Of a DNA stretch of 64,000 nucleotides, positions 1 through 12,100 are shown piece by piece. Source of the DNA: Centrapalus pauciflorus (taxonomy: Eukaryota; Streptophyta; Magnoliopsida; Asterales; Asteraceae). Made by a program: the position numbers and the translations under genes. How positions within the stretch are numbered: the stretch's first letter is position 1; every line of letters begins with the position of its first letter. The DNA lies in assembly GCA_020465985.1 (NCBI GenBank), contig JAANYP010003850.1, positions 620,001 to 684,000 on the forward strand. The letters run 5' to 3'. The notes below the pieces were generated by a model, which had not been told where the DNA came from, made no database searches, and worked only from the letters and a program-made list of their open reading frames with translations.

Positions 1-149
1 GAGAGCGTGTTTGACAAAACTAACCGTAACTTTTAGTAGTCGGAGTTTTTGGGAGTTGTAGCTTTTTAAAATAGCTGAAGTTTTTAGTTTTATAGATGTG
101 TTTGATAAAAGTAGTTTTAGTTGTAGCTTTTGGTATTGGTAACAGTCTA

Positions 150-871
150 ACAGAGTTGTAAACGAACATGTTCGTTCATTTAACTTTAGCCAAATAAATA
201 AACAACATGAACATATATGAACAAGAGATTCTTTGTTCGTGTTCATTTGTTAAGAATTTGGCTTTGTTCATTTAACAAATAATCGAACATAAACGAAGTC
301 AACGTACACAAACGAATATAACTGAACATAGACGAACGAACTTGGTGAATAGAAACAAAATTCACAATACACAATTCATAGTTTTTAAATTACGTTCGTA
401 CATTTATAAGATTTATAAATGACTGCAAACTATTATGATAATAGTAAACTAATGTATTAAGGAACAAGAAACTCAATTTCAATACTAAATTAACGATATT
501 TAAAAGCATTTGAGTATTTGAATATCTTTTTATATCCATTCAATGTCATCCATCATATAGGTATTAGAGTTTGAAGTGTTATTTTTGAATTTATATTATT
601 AGAATATATTATATAATACTAAAAAATATATTTATTAAAACTTATTATAAATAAACGAACAAATATAAATGAACAAACGTAACCGAACGATCACGAACAT
701 AAATGAACAAACGTAATCACACGTTCACGAACATAAATGAACGAACGAAGCATCTGTTCATTTTGTTCATTTAAGTAAACGAACACAATTTTATGTTCAT
801 GTTCATTCGTTTAACAAATGAACGAACATAAACGTACTTCCTGCCGAACGTTCGGTTCGTTTACAGTCCTA
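150..871. mobile_element. hAT-like non-autonomous element (candidate)
   Basis: The ends are inverted repeats around the shared core tgtaaacgaac (left about 157-167; right as its complement at about 855-865). The interior is a dense array of diverged gaacataaacgaac-type motifs on both strands. Such ends are typical of short plant hAT derivatives. A flanking 8-bp duplication is ambiguous (acagtcta before, acagtcct after) because it overlaps the terminal sequence. There is no coding capacity. Confidence 0.5.
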
Positions 872-872
872 C

Positions 873-1717
873 TTGATAGCAAAAAAGGACATTAATATTA
901 AATCAGAATTTGTCTTTTATAATTATTAAGAGTAAAAAAACAAGTTCATTTTACTAAAAGCTCAAACTCATTTTGAAAGCTACTTCAAGTAGTTTCTTAT
1001 GAAAGAGAACTTTTATTTCGAAATTAAGCACTCAAGCTCAATAATCCAAAGTCCAAACAAATCCTTTGAGCTTAATTTGAAGCTCCTAAAAGGTTTCAGA
1101 ATTACATTGTCTAACACGGGAGATCAAATCTGTCAATAAGGTTTGAAGTTTATTTTCTCCTTACACATAGATGCAGATAGAAGGTGAGAGAGCTAGTATC
1201 AAAAATCTGAATAGAAATACTCACGAGATGAATCGACTCAAACACGTAATTAGAATTTTGGGATAAGCAAAAATTCAAACAATTTTCTCATGATTTCCAT
1301 TCAAGTTCAAGTTTGATGTTTGTTTGATAGTTGAGTATTTTGTTGTTACTCTAAAATCCGAACTTTAGTTTTAAAACATTGTTTTAAAGCTTGAACTAAT
1401 AGATCTATGCTTTCTAATTTAATTATCTGCACCCACAACATATTGATATAATTACTTTAAGGAGTAAATTACTTTAGATCCGGTTCTTATTAGGGAAAAT
1501 GATGTAATTGTCTTTTGAAAAAATAAGACTAAAAACATTTTTTGCAAGTAAATAGTGCAAATAAAAATTATTTATATAAAATTGAAACCATAAGAACTAA
1601 ATTCAAAACTTTATGTAAATCACATAGACTATTTTTATAATTTATATGAGCTTACATAAACTTGTTAAGAATTACATAAATACAATTTGATGAATAACAT
1701 GAAAACATAAAATACTT
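873..1717. other. Intergenic, no gene seen
   Basis: AT-rich sequence without a convincing ORF, RNA gene or well-bounded repeat. Confidence 0.5.
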
Positions 1718-1720
1718 TTA

Positions 1721-2019
1721 GGGGGCGTTTGGTTCGCAGATTTTTTTTCTCTGTGATTTGCATTTTGCCAAAGGATTTGCATTATGCAGCATTTGCATTT
1801 GTCAGGATTTTGTCAAAGAATTTGCATTATCTTATAGAAAAAATTTGTTAATCTGAAAAATGCAAGGTAACTGGAATTTAAAATCTTAGGGGGGAGGCTG
1901 AGATTTAAATAACAAAGAAGAGAAGGATTTCAAAAATCCTGGGATTTCAAATCCTTACTGAATCTGCGAACCAAACACAGCCCAGGAAATCCCAGTAAAT
2001 GCGCAAACCAAACGCCCCC
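1721..2019. mobile_element. Tourist/PIF-Harbinger-type MITE, 299 bp
   Basis: It has terminal inverted repeats gggggcgtttggtt / aaccaaacgccccc and a TTA duplication on both sides (1718-1720 and 2020-2022), the signature of PIF/Harbinger elements. Its interior resembles degraded sequence downstream of both UBC genes (about 15790-16030 and 21880-22070). It lies about 300 bp upstream of the HSP70 heat-shock element. Confidence 0.85.
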
Positions 2020-2334
2020 TTAGATAATGAGTATTTTGGGATTGTATTTTAAAATGTACATTTAAGAATTTATGGTTGAAAATTTTACATTTTATACATG
2101 TATTTTTTTATAGGAAGACTTGAAACCTAATTAAAACCGTCACCACGCTTGTACCAAACTACCAATTGCATGGTTTGTAAATATTTTACAATTTTAGGGA
2201 CTAGAAGCAAAAAAAATAAAAAATCTGGAGGACCACTAGAGTAAAATTTTTTTTAATGTTATGGTCAAAATGTACAAACAAAGGACTCGGATGGATGGGA
2301 TCCCAAAATCCCGTTCCACGGCACCCATTCTATG

Positions 2335-2347
2335 GAACATTCCAGAA
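2335..2347 (+). promoter_or_regulatory. Heat-shock element of HSP70
   Basis: GAAcaTTCcaGAA is a perfect three-unit nGAAnnTTCnnGAAn heat-shock factor site. An extra TTC lies just upstream at 2328-2330. It sits about 24 bp upstream of the TATA box, as expected for a heat-inducible plant HSP70 promoter. Confidence 0.85.
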
Positions 2348-2370
2348 ACCCCTCTCTCCGACACCCAAAC

Positions 2371-2378
2371 CTATAAAT
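2371..2378 (+). promoter_or_regulatory. TATA box of HSP70
   Basis: ctataaat lies 148 bp before the start codon and just downstream of the heat-shock element. Transcription would start near 2400. Confidence 0.75.
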
Positions 2379-2525
2379 TGAAGATCCCGCCCTCTTTTCA
2401 TCCTCCATCAGGTATCATTAAATTAAAAACTCCTACAAACTGCAAACTGACTTTTGGATTTGTTTTTTATCTCTAGATTTTTTACATTTTCCGATTAAGG
2501 TACGTTTTGTGATTTGTGTACGAGA

Positions 2526-4876
2526 ATGGCCGGAAAAGGTGAAGGTCCGGCGATCGGAATTGATCTCGGAACCACGTACTCGTGCGTTGGGGTATGGCAA
2601 CATGACCGTGTTGAGATCATCGCTAATGATCAGGGTAACAGAACGACGCCGTCTTATGTTGCTTTTACCGATGGTGAGCGACTTATTGGTGATGCTGCTA
2701 AGAATCAGGTTGCCATGAACCCTATGAATACCGTATTCGGTAAGTTAACAACGCCTTTTATGTTTTTCATACGTTTTTTCGTTAATCTGATCAATCTCCT
2801 GTTGGTAAATCGTTAAGCTTAGTGTTACAGAAGCCATGTCATATCTGGCTCAAAAATTCCAGAATGTGTTGATATTTTAGTTCCATAAATCGTCAAAGTG
2901 CAACTTGAAAGTTCTTCCGAAATTATAGAATTTTAGCCGGTTTTTATTGGATATTGATGCTATCATGGGATCTGTTGGAAGCAAGTCGTCATTCTCAGAA
3001 CCAGGATTTAAAATTATAGATAGATTGATTGATATAATTAGAGAAAAGCCCAAGACTATGCTATGATCATTGTCTGCTCTGATTGTTGTATTTGTTCTTT
3101 TCTGTCCCGATGTGCTAAATTATATCTAATTAATTGTTTTGGTTATAAACAGATGCCAAGCGATTAATAGGTAGGAGATTCAGTGATGCATCTGTGCAAG
3201 ACGACATGAAATTGTGGCCATTTAAGGTCACACCAGGGCCCGGAGACAAGCCAATGATTGGGGTCTCTTACAAAGGAGAAAACAAACAATTTGCAGCAGA
3301 GGAGATCTCTTCCATGGTGCTTACGAAAATGCACGAGATTTCTGAAGCTTTTGTTGGTTCAGCTGTCAAAAATGCAGTTGTTACTGTCCCTGCTTACTTT
3401 AATGACTCTCAACGTCAGGCCACGAAAGATGCTGGAGCAATTGCTGGTTTAAACGTGATGCGTATCATTAATGAGCCCACTGCTGCAGCCATTGCTTATG
3501 GTTTAGACAAGAAAGCCTCTAGTGCTGGTGAAAAGAATGTGCTTATTTTTGACCTTGGTGGTGGTACTTTTGATGTTTCCCTTCTTACAATCGAAGAGGG
3601 TATTTTTGAAGTGAAGGCGACTGCTGGTGATACGCATCTTGGAGGCGAGGACTTTGACAACAGGATGGTGAACCATTTTGTTCAGGAGTTTAAGAGAAAG
3701 CATAAGAAGGACATAACTGGAAATCCTAGGGCTCTAAGGAGATTAAGGACTGCTTGTGAGAGGGCAAAAAGGACTCTTTCATCCACCGCTCAAACCACCA
3801 TCGAAATCGATTCGTTATACGAGGGTGTAGATTTCTACTCTACCATTACACGTGCCAGGTTTGAGGAGCTTAATATGGATCTCTTCAGGAAGTGTGTGGA
3901 CCCTGTCGAGAAATGCTTGAGGGATGCTAAAATGGACAAACGCAGTGTCCATGAAATCGTACTTGTAGGTGGCTCTACAAGAATCCCAAAAGTACAACAA
4001 TTATTGCAAGATTTCTTCAGCGGGAAGGAGCTTTGCAAGAGCATTAATCCAGATGAAGCTGTTGCATACGGTGCTGCAGTTCAAGCAGCAATCTTGAGCG
4101 GTGAGGGTAACGAAAAGGTGCAAGATCTCTTGCTTTTGGATGTCACTCCTCTTTCGCTTGGTTTGGAGACTGCCGGTGGTGTCATGACTGTTTTGATTCC
4201 AAGAAACACCACAATTCCAACCAAGAAAGAACAGGTCTTTTCAACCTACTCCGATAACCAACCTGGTGTGTTGATTCAAGTTTACGAAGGAGAAAGGACA
4301 AGAACAAGAGATAATAATTTGTTAGGGAAGTTTGAGCTTTCGGGTATCCCTCCTGCTCCTAGGGGTGTCCCTCAGATCAATGTTTGTTTTGACATTGATG
4401 CAAACGGCATTTTAAACGTCTCCGCTGAAGATAAGGTAGGTGGGAAGAAGAACAAGATCACGATCACGAATGACAAGGGAAGACTCTCAAAAGACGAGAT
4501 TGAGAAAATGGTGCAAGAAGCTGAAAAGTACAAGGCTGAAGACGAGGAGCACAAGAAGAAAGTTGAAGCAAAGAACACTTTAGAAAACTATGCCTATAAC
4601 ATGAGGAACACCGTAAACGATGACAAGGTTTCATCAAAGATTGCCGCAAATGACAAGAAAAAGATAGAGGATGCCATTGATCAAACAATCAATTGGCTGG
4701 ATGCAAATCAACTTGCAGAAGTGGATGAATTTGAGGATAAAATGAAGGAGTTGGAGGGTATTTGCAACCCCATTATTGCTAAGATGTATCAAGCCGGTGG
4801 CGGCGTCCCCGAGGCGGCCAGCTCTAACGCAGGCCCCCCTCCGGCTGGTGGCCCCAAGATTGAAGAAGTTGATTAA
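2526..4876 (+). CDS. HSP70: Cytosolic heat shock protein 70 (HSP70/HSC70), two exons
   Basis: ATP-dependent chaperone that binds exposed hydrophobic segments of client proteins with J-domain partners. Exons are 2526-2739 and 3153-4876, joined GT-AG within codon 72 (Asp), the usual plant HSC70 intron position; the product is 645 aa. All three family signatures are visible: IDLGTTYS (residues 12-19), IFDLGGGTFDVS (203-214) and IVLVGGSTRIPKVQQ (340-354). A substrate-binding domain and alpha-helical lid follow. The protein ends in EEVD, the cytosolic tail bound by TPR co-chaperones, and has no signal peptide, transit peptide or HDEL. The start at 2526 is chosen because MAGKGEGPAIGIDLG is the standard cytosolic N-terminus; an in-frame upstream ATG at 2514 would add four residues. 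The perfect heat-shock element and TATA box suggest heat induction. The gene looks intact. Confidence 0.97.
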
Positions 4877-5129
4877 AATGATGGTTGTGCTTGCAAAGTT
4901 TGTTGGTTTTTGAGAATAAGGTGACCACTCTTAAGAATCTTGGAAATTGGTAGGCAAATAATAGCTTAGTTATGGCTTTGTCTTTAGGGATTATAGCATA
5001 GAGTACACATATTTTATATGCAGTGAGAAGATTTAAGATCATGTGGAATTAGTCATATGGGAAGAGGGAGGTTTATTGTTATTGTGTCAATGTTATTTTA
5101 GAGTATGTTTCTAAGGTTATATTAATACA
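4877..5129 (+). other. HSP70 3' flank / 3'UTR
   Basis: AT-rich, T-rich sequence with no ORF, consistent with the 3'UTR. No canonical AATAAA stands out. Confidence 0.5.
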
Positions 5130-5700
5130 CACTACTACAAAAAATATCATTAAGTCCCCTTATTGGGACTAGGTAAAGGCAAAAGAGGAAAAAAAAATGG
5201 TGTTGTAAAAAACACGCGTTTTCTTTACTTTAAATACAGCCCGGTTTTATATAAATCAACCGGGTCTGTTGTGGATATTAAATGCGCTACAACGCATGTC
5301 TTTTTGTAGAACAAATAGAGCTAGGTTTTCTTCAAAAAAAAATCACTAGTTAAATAGAAAACATTAAATGTCTATAGTCATGTGCAATTACTCCTACCAA
5401 ATAGGCTCTGTTTTTTTTAATAACCTGGGCTTTTATTGCATCACATTAAATGATGATTTTGACGTATATCTACCACCAATGGAGCCCGGTTTGTTATAAA
5501 AAATCTTGTTCGATTAATATATTTATTGCACACAATGGCTTTCTTCTTCATTTTCACTTCTCTTTATTACTTAAATTCTCTCAACCTCCATTAATGCACG
5601 ACCTGGTTTTTTAATCAGACTTTATTTGTCTTACAAGTTAACCACCTCCAATCAAGCCCGATAGAAAAACCGGGCTCTATTACTATATTTCACGTGGCAT
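5130..5700. mobile_element. CACTA (En/Spm)-type transposon end, truncated
   Basis: CACTACTACAAAAAA at 5130 matches the terminal inverted repeat of plant CACTA elements. Within the next 550 bp the motif agcccggttt (or its complement) recurs in variant form, near 5238, 5420, 5480, 5600 and 5660, like CACTA subterminal repeats. I could not find the opposite end, so this is either one end of a deleted copy or its right border is eroded. Confidence 0.5.
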
Positions 5701-6000
5701 GATGTATGCATCTATAATAGTGACAATAGGTTATTGTATTTTTATTAGTTCTTTTCCTTAAATTAAATTATTTTTCGGATATTTATATTTTCAAAATCAT
5801 ATCTTTTTGTGTAGGTGTTAATTTTGAGTAAGTTTGTTAAAACATCGTTCAAGCTTTCATAACGTTTTGTCAGGTTTGTCAAACTCAAGCTTATAAAAAT
5901 TAATGATTTAAGCTTGAGTTTTTAATGACTTAGCTTCGGTTTTTATCAAGGATGAATCATGAGGTGTTGAAATCTAAATTACTTTATAGTTGGTTATTAC

Positions 6001-6639
6001 TAGGCATGGCAAAAAAAACTCATACCCAACGGGGAACCCGTAACTCGGCCCCTTTGACCGGGGAATCTCCGAGTTGACCGGGGATGGGGACGGGGACGGG
6101 GAATCCCCGATTTAAATTAACGGGGATGGGGACGGGGACGGAAGACACTTTAATCCCCGACCCCGACCCCGATTATGTTTTATGTTTTAATATAGATTAT
6201 TAGATATATTTAACTTTACAATGCAAATTATTCATTACATTTTTTATAATATATTAAATATTATTGTATATGACTTTTCTATAGTTTAAAATACTATTGT
6301 TTTTTTTCATTTTAGTGGTTTTATAAATCTTTTGTAAACATTTCTTTGTTTTAGTTTCATTATAAACTATAAATTATATATGTAAATGACTCAAGTATGA
6401 TTGAATTGATTTGTTTTAAAGTTTATTTACATAAATTTTTCTACTAAATTACTATTTATAGTTTAAACTTAATAATATTTTAGAAACTTGAAAAACCCGA
6501 ATCCCCGATTGGGACGGGGATGGAGATAGAAACTCATTCCCCGACGGAGATGGGGCCGGGGATGGGGGAGAGGATTAAGAAGCGGGGATGGGGATGGAAA
6601 TCGAGATCCCCGCCCCGCCGCGCCCCATTGCCATGTCTA
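6001..6639. mobile_element. hAT-type MITE, 639 bp
   Basis: Terminal inverted repeats taggcatggcaa / ttgccatgtcta (one mismatch) are flanked by a perfect 8-bp duplication gttattac (5993-6000, 6640-6647). Both ends hold G-rich direct repeats of the ggggatggggacgg type; the middle is AT-rich. It is the same family as the element at 22485-23694. No transposase is encoded. Confidence 0.9.
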
Positions 6640-6647
6640 GTTATTAC

Positions 6648-8016
6648 TAACAAATTCATTCAATCATAATACATTCTAGAATTTACGTAAATTTTATTTC
6701 CAATTATTATAATCTAATTAAGTTTCAAATAATTTGGATAAATTTTTTGTTAAAAATTTTAGTTAACATATTCACGTAAGCTTTCTTAAATAAGAATGAG
6801 TCTCAGGCAATTCCGTTATGTTTGTTGTACTATTATCTGTATAGTGTATGATGTGAATTGATTTAAGGAAATCTTTCTTAAATAAGAAACTTGTTTCACA
6901 AAATTAAAAAGAAAAGAAAATCATGAAGATCAATCTAAAATCCAACAAAGAAGAAACCATGAATTATTAGGTGAACTATTTTTCTAATCCTGAGCTTCAT
7001 TTTTCAAACTCAAAATCATCTTGCATTCTTGCTATGGACATGTAGATGGAATTAGTTATGTTTTTTTAGGGTAATCATTAGTTTTTTATGTTTAATTTGA
7101 AAATACTAAAAAACATACGAAGAAAATTTGCAATCAAAATCCATTTTCTATTGTAAGTTTTTTTTTATGAAAAACATACTTATATAAAAACTCAAATTTA
7201 AATGTTTATTTACAGGTATTTTCACAAAAGAAATTTTTATAAAACGGATTTTGTCAAAATACAATTCCAAATACCCCTTGAATTGATTATATAAATTACT
7301 GTCCTTTTTATAAATAATATTTTTTTCACATGTTCTAACATTGTTTAACCGTTTAACAATTTTTTTTTCTAAATCATCCAACAACCAAATTCTTTGATAC
7401 TATATTTTCTTGTTTCCTACGATACTGAAAACAATTCTTACGTGATCATCACAATTTCTAACCATGTGTGCATTCCATGATTGCTCATCATCGATGTTAC
7501 GACTCATCTATCTAAAAGATAACGATATCATACATATTTATATACTTGTTATTCTTAAAAATAAAGATTCTAATGGTTTTTAATTATTTATTGATATTTA
7601 TTTATTATTATTTCAAATACCAAAAATATATATAAACCTTATATCGAAAATCATTATCAACACAAAAGGTTAAAAAACAGTATAATATTGATGCATATAT
7701 TATTTTGTCCACCCTTTGGATTTGTGGTGGAGAGGGAGATCGGCAGGTATATATTGAAATGGAATAAAGTCAGCAATATTTTTGCGTTGAAGTTGACTAG
7801 AGAATATACTTGATATGGCTAGCCTATATTAGAATAAGATCGTATAATCAAGGTGGATTTTTTTAGTATAGAGTATAAACAAACAATCAGCTAACTATTT
7901 TAGCTTTTTTAATCATTGTTAGCGACTTTAAATCTTGATTTCTTTTTATTTATTATCTTGATTACCTTAATTATATATTTATTCCTTACCAAAATAAATG
8001 AACTATGAACATATAG
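6648..8016. other. Intergenic, no gene seen
   Basis: AT-rich. The only ORFs are short and lack codon structure or recognisable motifs. Confidence 0.5.
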
Positions 8017-8025
8017 TTTTATAAA

Positions 8026-9620
8026 GGGCAAATGACCAAAAATAGCAACAAGTTTGACATTTTTATCATTAATAGTAACATTATTTATTTTTTATTATTA
8101 ATAATAACAAATTTTTATTTTTCTATCAATAATAGTAATGGGTGACATGTAAATCTGTTTAGCAGGTCACCAACTTTTCAGTTATCAAAAATAGTAACAT
8201 CTTTTCAGATTTTTATCAATAATAGTAACATAACAAACTAAAAACATAATTTTTTTTATTTTATTAAGTTTTCTAATATTCCATAAACACCAAAATAAAC
8301 CAAATTTTTATTCCGAATATTTACGGATAGATAATATTCGATTATTTATTCACAATTATATATAATATGAATGAAAAAAAATACTGTGAATCATTTCAAT
8401 TTTCACTTTTTCCAACAAAAAAACTACAAACCATCATTTTCTTAGTTTTTCCGAATAAAATAATATAAATCGTTCCATTTTTTAGTTTTTTCCAATCTAA
8501 ATAGGTCATAGTTTTGTTATTTAAAAAACAAAAAATCAAAATGAATCTCATTATTTTTCATTCATAAAACTAAAAAACACAATGTGTCATGATTTTTTCA
8601 TTCATAGAAAAACTAAAAACTGAATGAGTCGCAATATTTTTTCATTCGTAGTATTTTTAATTTGAAATAAAAAAATACAAATTGATCATGTTTTAGATTT
8701 CTCTAACAGAAAACCATAAATCATTTAAAATTTTCGTACAAAATAATTGCAACACATTAATTTCTGTGTTTTCAACAACAAAAAAACTATGAATTATTCT
8801 AGTTTATAGTTTCGTACAAGTGGTTATGTATCGTTTTTATGGATTACAATATTTTTCATTCGGCAAAACTACAAACTGGAATAATTCATAGTTTTTTCGT
8901 TGTTGAAAACAAAAAAATAAATGAGTTGCAATTATTTTGTACGAAAAATCAAAATGATTTATAGTTTTTTGTAAAAAAAAATCTAAAGCATGATTGAGTC
9001 GTAGTTTTTCATTCAAGAAATCTAAAAGTTGTATCGTTTGGAATGAAAATACTGAGACTCATTTGTGGTTTATAGTTTTATGAATGGAGAATATTGAGAC
9101 TCATTTTGACTTTTTGTTTTTTAAATAAAAAACTATGACCCATTTAGATTGGAAAAAACTAAAAAACGGAACGATTTGTATTATTTTATTCGGAAAAACT
9201 ATGAAAATGATGGTTCGTAGTTTTTTTGTTGGAAAAAGTGAAAATTGAAATGATTCATAGTATTTTATTCATTCATATTATATATAATTGTGAATAAATA
9301 ATCGAATATTATCTATCCGTAAATATTCAGAATAAAAATTTGGTTTATTTTGTTGTTTATGGAATATTAGAAAACTTAATAAAATAAAAAAAAATTGTGT
9401 TTTTAATTTGATATGTTACTATTATTGATAAAAATCTGAAAAGATGTTACTAATTTTTATCTCTGATAAGTTGGTGATCTGCTAAACAGGTTTACAAGTC
9501 ACACATTACTATTATTGATAGAAAAATAAAAAGTTGTTACTATTAATGATAAAAAAATAAATAATGTTACTATTAATAATAAAAATGTCAAAACTTGTTA
9601 CTGTTTTTGATCATTTGCCC
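8026..9620. mobile_element. Fold-back Mutator-like element, 1595 bp
   Basis: It is flanked by a perfect 9-bp duplication ttttataaa (8017-8025, 9621-9629), the size made by Mutator-type transposases. The two halves are inverted copies of each other over almost the whole length: gggcaaatgaccaaaaatag at the left end mirrors the right end, and the stretch 8310-8560 matches the complement of 9095-9345. It has no coding capacity. A read-through transcript would fold into a hairpin of several hundred base pairs. Confidence 0.9.
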
Positions 9621-9889
9621 TTTTATAAATGCTATTATATATACACACCATATAAATACAATTTATATTACACAAAATGTATAAATATCTAGTTGAATAC
9701 ATTTAGGGGCATTTGATTTGTAGATGTTGTGAGATTTTTTGAGATTTGCATTTAAAATCTCATGTTTAGTTTACATATTCAAGGAAACATTTAAAATCGT
9801 AAATTTCACTCTTCATAGTTAAAATCTTTGGTAAGATCTTCATTTTATCATTATGATATTTTTAATTTAATAATCATACCACCACCTCC

Positions 9890-10850
9890 ACTACTCTACT
9901 TTACTTTACCCTATCACACCCACTAAACACTTCTACCTATCTCACCTACCTTATTCTACTTACGAGGACAAGTCATGAGATTTTTTATGCTCAGTACGAA
10001 ACAATTGACAGAATGCCCTTTCTAAATACTAATACAAAAAAAAAAACACACTACATCAACCTAGGTGGCTCATCCCTACGTCGATTTGAACAACTGAACG
10101 AACACGAAATCCTGATATAGAAGTCCGGAACCAGCTTCATGTATGTACATCTTCGTCAAGCAGCAAGCATGATCTCACGATCTGCACAAGTCCATCTTCG
10201 TGATTTATCATCTGCATCTGCACATCTTCTTTGAAATTTCCAACATAATATTCGTTTGTCCATCTTCGTCCACTGTTCTTGATTGTTGTATACAACTATG
10301 TGTTGGTCGTCTACCAATCTCCAATTTCACGATGACGTTTATTGCATGCCCATCTTTTAGGTAGTTAGGGTTATTGGGTTTCTTTCAAAATTGGGCCTAA
10401 TATACCTTTAATTGGGCTAAATTAATATTGTTGTCCTTGTTAATTATGTTGCCTTAGCCCGTAGCCCATTTCGCCCCTATTGGGTCGGGCCTGCTACTTA
10501 CATACACCTATCTTACTTTTATCTATACCTCTGTCCACCCACCCACCTACACACATCATACCTTATCTTACATAATCCAACCCAACTCCAACCTTACCTT
10601 ATCATTACCTTTACTCATCCTACTTTATCTCACCCTCACACCCATCCATTACTAGCTTATCTTACCAATCCAAACTATTATATTACTATCCATACCATCA
10701 TTATCCTTACCATACCTCACCCCACGAACCCATCCTTTAAACTATCCTACCTCACCCATACTACCCTAACTAACCAAACCTCATCCTGACCCTACTTACC
10801 TATACCTACCCTATCATTTCCTCCACCCATCCCAATCTACCTTACTCTCA
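9890..10850. repeat. G-depleted C/T/A-rich low-complexity tract, interrupted
   Basis: From 9890-9963 and again from about 10500-10850 the + strand is a degenerate mix of motifs such as ctacctcaccc and ttaccctatc with hardly any G (about four in the second 350 bp). The tract is split by about 530 bp of ordinary sequence (9964-10493). That insert is bracketed by ctacttac at 9956-9963 and 10494-10501, suggesting an insertion with an 8-bp duplication. No terminal inverted repeats are evident on it. Confidence 0.6.
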
Positions 10851-11118
10851 TATCCATGTTGCTATTCTAAAATAACGAAAGAATTACAATTAACTGATTG
10901 AAGAACATTTTTGACATTAAAAATATAAACATTTCAAATCATTTGACTGATTTGTAAAACAAAACAAGATTTCATAAAATGCAAATCCTATTAAATATTG
11001 CCAATTAAATACCTAACATATTTTAAATATTTCTAAGTTGAAAAATACAAATCATGTGATAGAATGTGAATACGATATAAAAAATTCTACTAACTAAACG
11101 CTCATTTGTTATTGCATC

Positions 11119-11531
11119 AAGGGTCGGTCCTGAGCATTTTCATGCCCAGAGCAAGATAAAATAGTAATTGCATTTTAAACTTTTTTTAAAAAAATAACAT
11201 ACTATTTTTTAAACGGTATTGATCACTTTTTATGTTGTTTGAGGTGAATTTAAGCACTAATTATCTAATTGAGTAGTAAAAAATTTTGTTGTTTATTATA
11301 GCACACATTGTGTATTTTGATACTAATGTTCTTCCACCTCTCGTTAATCTTCTAGTTTTATTGTTATCATCATTTAAAAATATAACTTTTGTCATTGATG
11401 GTGAAGATTTGAACATTAAACAACAAAACAAAACTTTATATTACTTATTTGACTGAAAAATTATGTCTCTCGATGGTTGATGCCCTAAGACTGTCGCCCT
11501 TGTGTCCCCTCCCCCATCAGGGCCGACCCTA
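11119..11531. mobile_element. hAT-type MITE, 413 bp
   Basis: Ends aagggtcggtcctga / tcagggccgacccta are inverted repeats. A perfect 8-bp duplication attgcatc flanks it (11111-11118, 11532-11539). It lies about 430 bp upstream of the first UBC gene. Confidence 0.85.
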
Positions 11532-12100
11532 ATTGCATCTTTGTATAATCATATTGAACAAGTATGTACATCTATCAATCAATGTCATCAACATCAAATC
11601 TTATTTAGGATCGTTTATATGGATTTTATTATACGAATGAGATTGTAAAACCCTGTCACGAATTATTATTGTTAAATTTTTCGTTTAAATATTATGATTT
11701 ATAAATTTAATTATAAACTAATTTTATAACATTTTAATGAAGTGTTAATATTAATAGTCTAATAGATATATAGAAAAGTCACATGTAACCAAAAAAAAAA
11801 AAGTTATATCAAACTATATAATAAATTTATTCTTTAGATTGGGTAATATTATATTTTTGTGATTATGAGAGATGAATTATGGTTTCTTCACGGTGTGGAG
11901 AAGAAGGGATAAAATTGAGTTTGGAATCAGACGCCAACTTTGCTTCTCCCCTCTCCTATATATATACATATACATCTCAAGCCTCGAGGCTTTCTAGACA
12001 AGTGTGTCGGTTTATTTCTTTCAATCACAGGGGTTATAACCACTAATAATTCTTCATCTTCTTCTTCTTCATCTCCTTTCGCTTTCTAGAACCTTCATCC

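Noticed and set aside
3503..4688. Several minus-strand ORFs of 60-75 codons across HSP70 exon 2
   Set aside because: They are antisense shadows of a strongly constrained coding exon and show no family motifs of their own.
8026..9620. CRISPR-like repeated arrays
   Set aside because: Repeated motifs are inverted halves of a fold-back transposon in a plant nuclear genome; no regular repeat-spacer pattern exists.
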